Position numbers and translations under genes: made by a program
In this document: piece after piece, positions 1 through 7,604 of the stretch
How the letters are laid out: every line of letters starts with the position of its first letter
How positions within the stretch are numbered: position 1 is the stretch's first letter
Assembly: GCA_023425285.1 (NCBI GenBank)
Contig: JAFACY010000226.1
Location: 1-14,833 of the forward strand
Source: Bacillota bacterium
GTDB lineage: Bacteria > Bacillota > Clostridia > Tissierellales > Sedimentibacteraceae
DNA: 14,833 bases
Direction of reading: 5' to 3'
Notes under the pieces: model-generated
Told to the model about the DNA's origin: nothing
What the model saw: only the letters and a program-made list of their open reading frames with translations
Database searches by the model: none

Positions 1-1996
1 TAGGCATTTTTTTGATGTTTTCTTCTAAGCTTTCTATTTTCTTAGCTGCAAATGACTCCGGATTTATATCCTCTATGCATTCTTCGGGTAGTTCCTTCAA
101 AAACCGTGATTTAAGCTTTGTTTCATGATTTCCGAAGCGCATTCTGTCATTGGCATAAGTTATGAACAACATTCTTTTTGCTCTCGTGATTGCCACATAG
201 AACAATCTTCGTTCTTCCTCTTCATCATCGCTTTCAGGCTCCTGGTGAATAATTGGGAATATCCCGTCCTCGAGCCCTGTTACAAACACAGTGTCATACT
301 CAAGACCCTTGGCGCTGTGCACTGTCATAAGGGTTACGGAGTCCTGCCTTGTTTCATCTGTTTTATCTATGTCTGCAAGCAGCGATACGTGAGATAAGAA
401 ATCCTCAAGACTGTTTTCTTCATATCTTTCTTCAAAATCCTTGGCTGCCGATAAAAATTCATCTATATTTTCCAGACGGCTTCTGCCTTCTACCGTTTCA
501 TCCTCAAGAAGCATTGTTTTATAGCCGGTTACCTCAAAGACCTCCGTTATAAATTCGGAAACGGGCATTACGTCCTTTTTAATCATCAGCATTTCCATCA
601 TGGAAACAAAGTCCGCAACGCTTTTGGCAGCGGCATTTGGCAGTCCTATTTCGTCCAATTCATAGCATGCATCAAATTTTGATGTCTCTTTTTGGTCGGC
701 ATATTCTGTGATCAGATCTATGGTCTTTTGTCCTATTTTTCTTCTCGGTACGTTTATTATCCTGTCAAAGCTGATGTTATCCTTTTGGTTAAAGGTAAGC
801 ATCAGGTATGCCATTATATCCTTTATTTCTTTTCTTTCGTAGAATTTCAATCCGCCGACTATTTTGTAAGGAATTCCTTCTCGTATCAAGCCTTCTTCCA
901 GTGCTCTTGACTGTGCATTTGTTCTATACAAAATGGCCATATCAGAATAGGAGGCATTGTTTTCTCTTCTTTCCTTTCTGATGAGACACGCAACCGTAAA
1001 GGCTTCGTCCTTCTCATTGTCCATTTCCATGACTCTTATGAGATTGCCGCCTTCAAAATCAGTATACAGATTTTTGCCCTTCCTTTGGCAATTGTTCTTG
1101 ATTACACCGTTAGCCGCATTGAGAATGACATTTGTGGAACGATAGTTCTTTTCAAGCTTTACGACCTTTGCTCCTTCAAAATCATGTTCAAAATTGAGTA
1201 TGTTGTTTATATCTGCGCCTCTCCAGCCATAGATGGATTGATCCTCATCACCTACGACAAATACGTTGTTTTCACCACCGGGCTTTTTACCCAACATTTT
1301 AACCAAGCTGTATTGTACTAAGTTGGTATCCTGATATTCATCCACCAATATATATTTAAAGCGTTCCTGATAATATTCTCTTACATCCTGCTGAGTTTCA
1401 AGGAGTATTATGGTTTTTAAAATTAAATCGTCAAAATCCAGTGCATTTGCAATCCTTAATTTCTTTTCATACAGAGTATATACCTCGCCTACATTTCTTT
1501 TATAAAACTCGTTGAAATGTTCCTTCATGTAGTCGTCTGCACTGATTCTTTTGTTTTTTTCGGAGCTTATGATTGACTTGATGGAATTGACATTGTATTT
1601 TTTGGAATCTAAATTTAATTCCTTGATGCAATCCTTGATTACTATTTTTGTATCATTGGTATCGTAAATTACAAAGTTGGAATCATATCCTATTCTTTCT
1701 ATGTTTTTTCTTAATATACGCACACAAATAGAGTGGAATGTTCCTATCCACATTCTGTCAATCGGATAATCCAGAAGTTGTCCGATTCTTTCCTTCATTT
1801 CATTGGCAGCCTTGTTGGTGAAGGTAATTGCAAGTATTTCCCAAGGCATCGACCTTTTTGTATCTATCAGGTGAGCAATCCTGTGGGTCAGAACTCTTGT
1901 CTTGCCCGTACCGGCACCTGCTATAACTAAAATAGGTCCCTTGTCATGCGAAGCTGCTTCTCTTTGTTTTTCGTTTAAAGATTGTAACAAATCCAT
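1..1996 (-). CDS. pcrA: ATP-dependent DNA helicase PcrA/UvrD family, 3' end cut by window edge
   Basis: Superfamily 1A 3'-5' DNA helicase of the PcrA/UvrD/Rep family, acting in nucleotide excision repair, rolling-circle replication and removal of RecA from DNA. The frame is open from the ATG at 1996 to the window edge, giving 665 codons; PcrA proteins usually have about 720-750 residues, so only the C-terminal tail is missing. Visible motifs in order: Walker A AGAGTGKT (residues 26-33), motif II DEYQDTN, motif III GDEDQSIYGWRGA, motif IV NYRST, motif V TVHSAKGLEYD, and motif VI EERRLFYVAITRAK. The start is supported by GGAGG four bases upstream of the ATG. It reads away from the usp gene and is not part of the catabolic operon. 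In many Firmicutes pcrA is followed by ligA; that neighbour would lie outside the window. The family call is very secure; PcrA rather than another UvrD paralogue is inferred from the Gram-positive context. Confidence 0.95.
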   Translation of the reverse strand, partial: MDLLQSLNEKQREAASHDKGPILVIAGAGTGKTRVLTHRIAHLIDTKRSMPWEILAITFTNKAANEMKERIGQLLDYPIDRMWIGTFHSICVRILRKNIERIGYDSNFVIYDTNDTKIVIKDCIKELNLDSKKYNVNSIKSIISSEKNKRISADDYMKEHFNEFYKRNVGEVYTLYEKKLRIANALDFDDLILKTIILLETQQDVREYYQERFKYILVDEYQDTNLVQYSLVKMLGKKPGGENNVFVVGDEDQSIYGWRGADINNILNFEHDFEGAKVVKLEKNYRSTNVILNAANGVIKNNCQRKGKNLYTDFEGGNLIRVMEMDNEKDEAFTVACLIRKERRENNASYSDMAILYRTNAQSRALEEGLIREGIPYKIVGGLKFYERKEIKDIMAYLMLTFNQKDNISFDRIINVPRRKIGQKTIDLITEYADQKETSKFDACYELDEIGLPNAAAKSVADFVSMMEMLMIKKDVMPVSEFITEVFEVTGYKTMLLEDETVEGRSRLENIDEFLSAAKDFEERYEENSLEDFLSHVSLLADIDKTDETRQDSVTLMTVHSAKGLEYDTVFVTGLEDGIFPIIHQEPESDDEEEERRLFYVAITRAKRMLFITYANDRMRFGNHETKLKSRFLKELPEECIEDINPESFAAKKIESLEENIKKMP

Positions 1997-2050
1997 TTTT
2001 CCTCCGATTTATCTGAACGCAATGTAATGTCATTTTTATTTTATTAATAA

Positions 2051-2059
2051 ATTATATCA
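2051..2059 (-). promoter_or_regulatory. Extended -10 promoter element for pcrA (proximal)
   Basis: On the minus strand this reads TGATATAAT, a consensus TATAAT preceded by the TGN extension. It would start transcription near 2044, about 50 bases before the pcrA ATG. No good -35 hexamer is visible 17 bases upstream (CGCTGC), so it would depend on the extended -10. The motif also forms one arm of a hairpin in the structured region. Confidence 0.45.
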
Positions 2060-2235
2060 TACCTGAACCGAGTGCAGCGCAAGCTCGCTTGCATTGCCAA
2101 GGTGATGGTATGATATATGCATTCTATCATAAGGCAAGCCGCTTATCGGCTTGCTTCACACCGATACAATAAATACATAATCAGACAAAGACGTATGTCT
2201 TTGTTTCATCTGTGTATTTATTATATCATAATCGG
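2053..2235 (+). other. Hairpin-rich intergenic stretch, possible structured RNA or repeat element
   Basis: This fills most of the gap between pcrA and usp; no ORF in it looks genuine. Three imperfect stem-loops follow one another. The first, 2053-2117, pairs TATATCATACC with GGTATGATATA (11 bp) and has an inner 9-bp arm around loop CAAGCT. The second, 2132-2156, is a 10-bp stem (AGGCAAGCCG, loop CTTAT). The third, 2161-2235, has stems of 10, 12 and 5 bp around loop GTAT. Several pairs are G-U in the plus-strand RNA but would be A-C mismatches in the minus-strand RNA, so the fold fits a plus-strand transcript better. An 11-base motif, ATT(A/C)TATCATA, occurs at 2051, 2121 and 2220. Function is unknown; an intergenic repeat element, an sRNA or a leader RNA are all possible. 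Confidence 0.45.
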
Positions 2236-2248
2236 ACATGACTTCCAA
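2220..2248 (-). promoter_or_regulatory. Sigma-A-like promoter reading toward pcrA (distal)
   Basis: On the minus strand TTGGAA (2248-2243) is followed after exactly 17 bases by TATAAT (2225-2220), which also carries the TGA extension. This is a better match than the proximal element. It would give a leader of about 215 bases before pcrA, running through the whole hairpin-rich stretch. The TATGATATAAT core is repeated at the proximal site. Confidence 0.5.
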
Positions 2249-2270
2249 CATGATTATTTTATAGTAAATG

Positions 2271-2297
2271 TTTACATATCTGATATATTGGTATAGT
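2271..2297 (+). promoter_or_regulatory. Probable promoter of the usp gene
   Basis: TATAGT (2292-2297) is preceded by TGG, an extended -10. A TTTACA sequence at 2271-2276 could serve as -35, but the spacer of 15 bases is short. Predicted start is near 2304, about 30 bases before the usp ATG. The surroundings are very AT-rich, so the exact hexamers are uncertain. Confidence 0.45.
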
Positions 2298-2332
2298 ATA
2301 AGTATAAAATATTTGAAATCAGAGGTGATATT

Positions 2333-2785
2333 ATGAAAAAAATATTAATTCCGGTTGACGGCTCTGTGGCATCAGAAAAGGCATCAATAAAAGCGGTTGA
2401 GATTGGAAAATTAGTAAATGCAGAACTTACTTTTATAACCGTTGTAAACACCCCTTCAGATGCTAAATATTCATACTTCGGAATGAATGTGGAGCAGGCG
2501 TTTATCGCAAATTGTGAGGAAATGCTTGAAAGTCTGATTAAGGAAGAAAATAAAATGCTTGATATTCTCATAAGAAATCTTGACTGTGGTGATTTGGCTA
2601 CCAAAAAGAAAGTTGTTGTCGGAAAGGCGTATGATGAAATACTGAAAATTGCCACTGATGAAAATTTTGACTTAATCGTAATGGGAAGACGTGGATTATC
2701 AAATATGGAAAGAATTTTTCTCGGCTCTGTAACTCAAAAGGTAATTGCCCAGGCACCGTGTCCTGTAATGGTTGTGAATGAATAA
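2333..2785 (+). CDS. Universal stress protein, UspA family
   Basis: A single-domain UspA protein of 150 residues, the normal length for the family. The N-terminus MKKILIPVDGS is the typical first beta strand with the conserved aspartate. The C-terminal part carries the ATP-binding signature G-x2-G-x9-G-S (GRRG, nine residues, GSV) followed by the closing strand CPVMVV, so it belongs to the nucleotide-binding subgroup. Such proteins are cytoplasmic, usually dimeric, and are linked to stress, starvation and anaerobic growth; a specific role cannot be read from the sequence. The start has GAGGTG five bases upstream. It is monocistronic: its own promoter lies in the intergenic region, a strong terminator follows, and the neighbours on both sides are on the other strand. 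Confidence 0.93.
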   Translation: MKKILIPVDGSVASEKASIKAVEIGKLVNAELTFITVVNTPSDAKYSYFGMNVEQAFIANCEEMLESLIKEENKMLDILIRNLDCGDLATKKKVVVGKAYDEILKIATDENFDLIVMGRRGLSNMERIFLGSVTQKVIAQAPCPVMVVNE

Positions 2786-2788
2786 TGT

Positions 2789-2822
2789 ATGCCGGCAGAT
2801 AAATGTTCTGCCGGCATTTTTT
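2789..2822 (+). terminator. Rho-independent terminator after usp
   Basis: An 11-bp GC-rich stem (ATGCCGGCAGA, loop TAAATGT) followed directly by six T residues, beginning four bases after the usp stop codon. For the converging AEC gene the same stem could act only weakly, since no T-run follows it on the minus strand. Confidence 0.9.
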
Positions 2823-2837
2823 ATGAGTATTGAGAAA

Positions 2838-3770
2838 TTATATAACTGTATATAACCAAAAGAAAAACGGAATTGTAAACAATGATATTAAGTGTGTAAT
2901 TACCACTATTTTAGAACCAAATATAACATCTCCTCCGTACCTTTGAGCCAATATGGGCATCAAGGTTGCAACAGGCAGGGATGCATACATAACATATATT
3001 TGTTCAATCATTATGTCAAAATCAAAAAACTTCAAAATTATAATCATTAATACGGGTGAAGCTGCCAGCCTGAAAAAGGATGCAGCATAGGCTTCCTTAT
3101 CTATGAGCGAGTCTCTGACACCAATTGTTGCTATTTTGCTGCCGATAATTATCATGGATAAAAATGTTGTGGCATTGGTCAATAACTCCAGCAGACTATC
3201 AGCAAACAACGGTAACTTGATCTGAGAAAAGTACAGCAGCAAACCTATGTACACTCCTATCATGCCGGGATTTAACAGCATGGATTTATATCTGTTTTCA
3301 AGCTTACTCTTACCTAATAATAATGACACTCCATATGTCCACATAAAAATAATATTGGGCACATGGAACATCGTTGCATAAAACATCCCCTGTGAACCAT
3401 AAAGCTGATATGCAAGCGGAAAGCCCATGAAGCCTCCGTTCAAAAGCACCACAGAATATTTTATCATTTTTACCTTTTCTTCATCCTTCATTTTAAAGGA
3501 TGCTATCTTATTCAGAAAAATAAGTAAAATATCAAACGCAACGGCAACAGCAATTAATATACCTCCTGTTTTCAACTGCTCGAGGGAAAACTCAATATTC
3601 ATTGCATTTATTACCATTGCCGGTGTGGTAATGTTGACCAGCATGAAGGTTAAAGTAATTTCTCCTTCATCATTCAAAATTTTCCTGCTTCTTAAATAAT
3701 ATCCTATCCCCATTAATATTGCCATGAGAATAAGGCTGTTGATTAATATACCTAAAACTATCGTCCACAC
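2838..3770 (-). CDS. AEC (auxin efflux carrier) family permease
   Basis: Integral membrane carrier of the AEC family, whose bacterial members include malate and malonate carriers (MleP, MdcF) and many proteins of unknown substrate. About ten hydrophobic segments run along the protein. Family-like features are the N-terminal GIGYYLRSRKIL, the NITTPAMVINAM segment, LLNGGFMGFPLA, and the C-terminal SLPVATLMPILAQRYGGD. The start is unsettled. The longest frame begins at a GTG at 3836, but that lies within the predicted promoter and upstream of the predicted transcription start. I give GTG 3770, which fits the family N-terminus, yet a GGAGGT sequence overlaps it; that sequence is ideally spaced (8 bases) for an ATA at 3761. 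The gene follows lpd on the same strand after about 110 bases with its own promoter and operator-like palindrome, so it is probably a separate unit. Substrate unknown; an organic acid is an inference. Confidence 0.85.
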   Translation of the reverse strand: MWTIVLGILINSLILMAILMGIGYYLRSRKILNDEGEITLTFMLVNITTPAMVINAMNIEFSLEQLKTGGILIAVAVAFDILLIFLNKIASFKMKDEEKVKMIKYSVVLLNGGFMGFPLAYQLYGSQGMFYATMFHVPNIIFMWTYGVSLLLGKSKLENRYKSMLLNPGMIGVYIGLLLYFSQIKLPLFADSLLELLTNATTFLSMIIIGSKIATIGVRDSLIDKEAYAASFFRLAASPVLMIIILKFFDFDIMIEQIYVMYASLPVATLMPILAQRYGGDVIFGSKIVVITHLISLFTIPFFFWLYTVI

Positions 3771-3803
3771 CTCCGGTCTTGTTGAATAATTGAAACTTAA
3801 AGA

Positions 3804-3819
3804 GACTGTATGTACAGTC
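3804..3819. promoter_or_regulatory. Perfect 16-bp palindrome at the AEC transcription start (operator candidate)
   Basis: The sequence GACTGTATGTACAGTC has two perfect 7-bp half sites around a 2-bp centre. It covers roughly +1 to +17 of the predicted AEC transcript, a classic repressor position. In RNA the pairing extends to an 11-bp stem (3799-3824) with one G-U pair in the minus-strand RNA and no T-run behind it, so a terminator role is less likely. The binding protein is unknown. Confidence 0.5.
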
Positions 3820-3826
3820 CCTTTAT

Positions 3827-3856
3827 ATTTTACCACAAAATAAATTCTATTGTCAC
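3827..3856 (-). promoter_or_regulatory. Sigma-A-like promoter of the AEC gene
   Basis: On the minus strand GTGACA (3856-3851) and TAAAAT (3832-3827) are separated by 18 bases. Predicted start is near 3820. It sits in the gap between lpd and the AEC gene, where no convincing terminator for lpd is seen, so some read-through from the large operon is possible. Confidence 0.5.
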
Positions 3857-3881
3857 ATAAAATTCTTCATACATCATATGC

Positions 3882-5300
3882 TTATTTAGACTTCATAGAA
3901 TGTATTGCTTGTTTTTTCACCGCCAGTACCGCTTCCTTCAGTCCTTCTGAAACAGTCGGATGCGGATGAATCGTTTCAATGAGCTCGTCTACCGTAATCT
4001 CTAAATTTATGCCGAGAGAAAATTCTGAAATCATTTCTGTAGCTCTCGGTCCATAAATTGAAATTCCTATTATCTCATCATATTTTTTATCGGTTACTAC
4101 CTTAATGAAGGTATTTTCAACATCACCCGTAATTAATGTCTTACCGTTATTAACAAGAGGGAACATGCCTGTTTCATAGTCAAGTCCGCGTTTTTTTGCT
4201 TCGTCTTCGGTAATTCCCACATATGCCACTTCCGGCTTAGTATACAGACATCCGGGAACAATGTCATAGTTTATGGTTTTATTGCATCCAAGCAGCATAT
4301 TCTCAACCGCAACTATGCCCTGCTCTTCCGCAACGTGTGCCAGCATAATCTTTCCCGTCACATCTCCCACGGCATAGATATTATTGACATTTGTTTTCAT
4401 ATTGCTGTCGATTGCCACAAATCCTCTGCTGCTTACTGCCACTCCGGCATTTTCTGCTTCAAGTCCCCTCGTAACAGGTTTTCTGCCTGTGGAAATCAAT
4501 ACGTTGTCTCCGTATGCAGATTTTTCTTCTCCGTTTAATTCATATTTAACACAAAGCCTGCCATCCTTCTTTTCTATTCCGACAACCTTTGCGGATGTAT
4601 GAATTTCAACTCCTGACTTCTCCATGTTTACAGCAAGCATCGCAGCCACATCAGAATCTATGGACTGCCCTAATTTAGGCATCATTTCGATCATTGTAAC
4701 CTTTGTTCCGAAGGAACTGTACACGCTGGCAAATTCGATACCTATAACGCCTCCGCCTATAATGACCACTTCTTCGGGTAATTTATCTGAACAAAGTGCC
4801 TTGGTGCTGTCTATAACACCTTCTGAATCTGCCCCCTTTATAGGTGGAATCATAGGCTCCGAGCCTGTGGCTATCACGAAATATTCGCTGTTTACAACCT
4901 CTTCTTTTCCGTCTTCCAGTCTTACCTTTACGCTCTTGTTGTCAATGAAGCTTGCTTCTCCCCTCATCAATGTTACACTGTTTGATTTAAGAAGCATTTC
5001 CACTCCCTTGACAAGCTTATTTATTATACTTACTCTTCTTGTCTGCAGCTTCTGCCAGTTTACCTTTGGTTTGTTTTCTAATTCTAACCCCAGCTCATCG
5101 GCATGCTTTAATTCTTCATACAGCTCTGCGGTATGAAGAAGCACCTTTGTGGGAATACATCCTACGTTAAGACATGTACCGCCCAGGTCTGCTCTTTCAA
5201 TCAATGCAACTTTTGCACCTAACTGAGCCGCTCTTATGGCGGATACATAACCGCCTATGCCTCCGCCGATTACCGTTACCTTATAATCATTTGCCGACAT
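3882..5300 (-). CDS. lpdA: Dihydrolipoamide dehydrogenase (E3)
   Basis: FAD-dependent E3 that reoxidises dihydrolipoamide on the E2 subunit and passes electrons to NAD. It has 472 residues, normal for an E3 without a fused lipoyl domain. Features in order: FAD-binding GGGIGG (12-17), the redox disulfide CLNVGC (C43 and C48), a second Rossmann motif GGGVIGIEFAS for NAD, the FAD-contacting AVGDVTG, and the C-terminal dimer-interface HPHPTVSE with catalytic histidine 447 and glutamate 452. AAGGAG precedes the ATG at normal spacing. It is the last gene of the operon, 18 bases after panB, and its presence makes the E1-E2-E3 set complete. It could also serve other lipoyl systems such as glycine cleavage, but the operon position argues for the neighbouring complex. 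Function secure; dedicated partner inferred. Confidence 0.95.
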   Translation of the reverse strand: MSANDYKVTVIGGGIGGYVSAIRAAQLGAKVALIERADLGGTCLNVGCIPTKVLLHTAELYEELKHADELGLELENKPKVNWQKLQTRRVSIINKLVKGVEMLLKSNSVTLMRGEASFIDNKSVKVRLEDGKEEVVNSEYFVIATGSEPMIPPIKGADSEGVIDSTKALCSDKLPEEVVIIGGGVIGIEFASVYSSFGTKVTMIEMMPKLGQSIDSDVAAMLAVNMEKSGVEIHTSAKVVGIEKKDGRLCVKYELNGEEKSAYGDNVLISTGRKPVTRGLEAENAGVAVSSRGFVAIDSNMKTNVNNIYAVGDVTGKIMLAHVAEEQGIVAVENMLLGCNKTINYDIVPGCLYTKPEVAYVGITEDEAKKRGLDYETGMFPLVNNGKTLITGDVENTFIKVVTDKKYDEIIGISIYGPRATEMISEFSLGINLEITVDELIETIHPHPTVSEGLKEAVLAVKKQAIHSMKSK

Positions 5301-5318
5301 AATATTGCTCCTTCCTTA

Positions 5319-6167
5319 TTACTCAAATTCCTCAAACAGCTTTTCGAATTCGGCAATATCTTCGCTTATGTGATATACATGTTTATCCTCAGGGAATCTT
5401 ACATTTCTTACATCATCACAATATTCCTTTATTGCATTTACTGATATTTCTGCAATGTTTGCGTATTTCTTTACAAATTTAGGAGTAAATGCCTGGAATA
5501 ATCCCAATGCATCTCCACAAATAATCAATTGTCCGTCGCATGGCGCTCCTGCACCTATGGAGTATACAGGAATAGTTAATTTTTTAGCTATATATTCTGT
5601 TACCTCAGGCGGAACCGCTTCTAATAAGAGGAATTTTGCGCCTGCTTCTTCTATTGCTATGGCATCTGAAATTAATTCTCTTGCACTTGCAACTGTCCTG
5701 CCCTGTGCTTTAAATCCGCCGAGAACTCCTGAGCTTTGAGGAGTTAATCCGATATGCCCGCAAACAACTATACCTGCATCGGTAATAGCTCTTATGCGTG
5801 AACACATTCTTCTTCCGCCTTCAAGCTTAACGGCATCAACATCAGCTTCCTTTAAAAATCTGCCTGCATTTTCAACTGCGGATTCATCCGATATCTGATA
5901 TGACATAAACGGCATGTCGCCTACTATCATCGTATTTTTAGCGCCTCTTCTCACTGCCTGACAATGTGATATACAATCATTCATGGTAACAGGTATAGTG
6001 CCTTCATATCCTAACACAACCATTCCCAGAGAATCGCCCACAAGTATCATGTCAATTCCGGCTTGTTCGGCAAAAGAAGCCATCGGAAAATCATATGCCG
6101 TAATCCATGTGAGCTTTTCACCATTTTTCTTCATAGCCTGCAGATCAAGAATACTTTTTTTCTTCAT
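5319..6167 (-). CDS. panB: 3-methyl-2-oxobutanoate hydroxymethyltransferase (ketopantoate hydroxymethyltransferase)
   Basis: PanB normally adds a hydroxymethyl group from 5,10-methylene-tetrahydrofolate to 2-oxoisovalerate, giving ketopantoate for pantothenate and CoA synthesis; the aldol step is reversible. The protein has 282 residues (E. coli PanB 264), with a short acidic C-terminal extension. All residues expected from E. coli PanB are present: metal-binding D45 (GDSLGM) and D84 (GDMPF), K114 and E116 (VKLEGG), H138 (CGHIGLTPQS) and E183 (LLEAVP), plus AQGR and IGAG. The ATG at 6167 follows GAGGTG; an in-frame GTG at 6176 lies inside that ribosome site and is rejected. The gene sits between E2 and E3 of a 2-oxoacid dehydrogenase complex with no panC, panD or panE nearby, so a catabolic (retro-aldol) role is plausible. 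The family is secure; the direction of use is inferred. Confidence 0.93.
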   Translation of the reverse strand: MKKKSILDLQAMKKNGEKLTWITAYDFPMASFAEQAGIDMILVGDSLGMVVLGYEGTIPVTMNDCISHCQAVRRGAKNTMIVGDMPFMSYQISDESAVENAGRFLKEADVDAVKLEGGRRMCSRIRAITDAGIVVCGHIGLTPQSSGVLGGFKAQGRTVASARELISDAIAIEEAGAKFLLLEAVPPEVTEYIAKKLTIPVYSIGAGAPCDGQLIICGDALGLFQAFTPKFVKKYANIAEISVNAIKEYCDDVRNVRFPEDKHVYHISEDIAEFEKLFEEFE

Positions 6168-6200
6168 TATATTCACCTCATATTAATTAAATTTAGAATA

Positions 6201-6247
6201 CTCCTTCTTAAAATTACATGATAGCGTCTGTATATTATAAGAAGGAG
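6201..6247. repeat. Inverted repeat between E2 and panB
   Basis: CTCCTTCTTA and TAAGAAGGAG form a 10-bp stem with a 27-base loop, starting 16 bases after the E2 stop codon in the longest intercistronic gap of the dehydrogenase block (96 bases). No T-run follows, so it is not an ordinary terminator. It may affect mRNA processing or the E2-to-panB expression ratio. One arm looks like a ribosome site (AAGAAGGAG), but no start codon follows at suitable distance. Confidence 0.4.
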
Positions 6248-6263
6248 ATAAGTTATAGATTGT

Positions 6264-7580
6264 TTAGTCAATCAAAAGATACGGATTTTCTATTATTTGC
6301 TTAATTTCACTCAAGAATTTAGCGGATAAAGCCCCGTCAACCAGACTGTGATCTGTTGTAAGGCTCAAATTCATCATAGGTCGTACAACAATTCGCTTAT
6401 CTACTACAACAGGCTTGTCAGCTATTCTGTTTATTCCTAAAATAGCAACCTCGGGTCTGTTGATAATCGGTGTAAATGAATCCATTCCAAACATACCGAT
6501 GTTAGTGATTGAAAATGTTCCGCCGGACAAATCATCCGGAACGAGCTTATTGGATCTTGCACCCTCTATTAATCTTTCTGTTTCTTCCGCTATTTCCCTG
6601 AGAGTCATTGATTCCAGACCCTTGACATTAGGTACCATCAAGCCTTTTTCAACATCTACCGCTATGCCAAGATTCACATAGTTATGATATGTTATGGTAT
6701 CCTCCTCTAAGCTTGCATTGAGATGTCTGTACTTCATGAGAAGCTTGCCAAGCACCTTCATAAGCATATGATTGTATGTTAATTTCAAGCCTTCTGCCGC
6801 ATAAGACGGTTTAAGCTTTTCTCTCAATCTGATAAATTCGGTCATATCCACTTCCATGTTAAATGTTACCATAGGAGTAGCAACCCAATTTGCCCTCATT
6901 CTCTCAGCAATAATCCTTCTCATGCCGACAGCTTTTTCGGTCTCTGTAGGTTGATCGTATCCGGTCTTTTTAGCTCTTGACGCATATCCTTCAACATCAG
7001 CCTTTCTGATTCTCTCATCCTTCTGAATTCCGGATAAATCTATATTATTTTCAGAAGCCATCTTCTTAGCTGCAGGAGTAGCCTTCACTCTCGGCATTTC
7101 ATCCTGATATTTCTCAACATCCTTTGCCAATATGACTCCGTTGTATCCTGTTGCATCAACTTCTGATAAATCTATACCTTTTTCAGAGGATATTTTTTTA
7201 GCATATGGTGTAGCTAAAATATAACCGGAGATTTCTCTAACACTCTTTGTTTCACTTACCTCTGCTTGTTCTGCTTTTTCTGCAGCCTTTTCTTCTTTTT
7301 TATCATTTGAGCTATCTCCTATCAGTGCAGAAATATCCTCGTTTTCATCAGCGATAACTCCTATAAGCGCCTTGACAGGCACTGTTTCTCCTGCCTGCAC
7401 AATTATTTTTCTCATTATTCCTTCTGTATCTGCAATAATTTCATTGGTGAGCTTGTCTGTTTCTACTTCAAACAGCTTGTCTCCTACCTTTACATTAGTT
7501 CCCTCTTCAACGAACCATTTGATGACAGTTCCTTCTGCCATCGTAAGTCCTAGTTTGGGCATTAATATCTCTCTTGCCAT
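6264..7580 (-). CDS. acoC: 2-oxoacid/acetoin dehydrogenase E2, lipoyl acyltransferase, with two subunit-binding domains
   Basis: E2 core of a 2-oxoacid or acetoin dehydrogenase complex; it carries the acyl group on a lipoyl arm and transfers it to CoA. The 438 residues show one N-terminal lipoyl domain (about 1-78, lipoyl lysine K43 in ETDKLTNE), an acidic, lysine- and alanine-rich linker, and two tandem peripheral subunit-binding domains (about 121-158 and 167-199, both opening ATPxAKK). The catalytic domain runs from about 215 to the end, with H411 and D415 in DHSLVDG. The second binding domain lacks the usual G-x-G-x-x-G-R turn. AAGGAGG precedes the ATG. It lies 24 bases after E1 beta. Whether the acyl group is acetyl (acetoin or pyruvate) or branched cannot be told by eye; the symbol reflects resemblance to AcoC proteins, not proven substrate. 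Confidence 0.9.
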   Translation of the reverse strand: MAREILMPKLGLTMAEGTVIKWFVEEGTNVKVGDKLFEVETDKLTNEIIADTEGIMRKIIVQAGETVPVKALIGVIADENEDISALIGDSSNDKKEEKAAEKAEQAEVSETKSVREISGYILATPYAKKISSEKGIDLSEVDATGYNGVILAKDVEKYQDEMPRVKATPAAKKMASENNIDLSGIQKDERIRKADVEGYASRAKKTGYDQPTETEKAVGMRRIIAERMRANWVATPMVTFNMEVDMTEFIRLREKLKPSYAAEGLKLTYNHMLMKVLGKLLMKYRHLNASLEEDTITYHNYVNLGIAVDVEKGLMVPNVKGLESMTLREIAEETERLIEGARSNKLVPDDLSGGTFSITNIGMFGMDSFTPIINRPEVAILGINRIADKPVVVDKRIVVRPMMNLSLTTDHSLVDGALSAKFLSEIKQIIENPYLLID

Positions 7581-7604
7581 GTTCAGCCTCCTTCACAGCT
7601 TTAA

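Noticed and set aside
2053..2235. A transposon-derived MITE in the pcrA-usp gap
   Set aside because: No clear terminal inverted repeats with flanking target duplications could be found; the repeated 11-base motif is in direct orientation at the two ends, so only a structured stretch is claimed.
2272..2655. A 127-codon minus-strand frame opposite the usp gene
   Set aside because: It lies antisense to a well-supported UspA gene, shows no family features, and has no ribosome site. It is a shadow of the usp coding sequence.
4624..5136. A 170-codon plus-strand frame opposite lpd, and similar long frames opposite E1 beta and E2
   Set aside because: They are antisense to strongly supported genes, have no recognisable domains, and arise from the codon pattern of the true genes.
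6168..6176. GTG at 6176 as panB start
   Set aside because: The codon is part of the GAGGTG ribosome site for the ATG at 6167.
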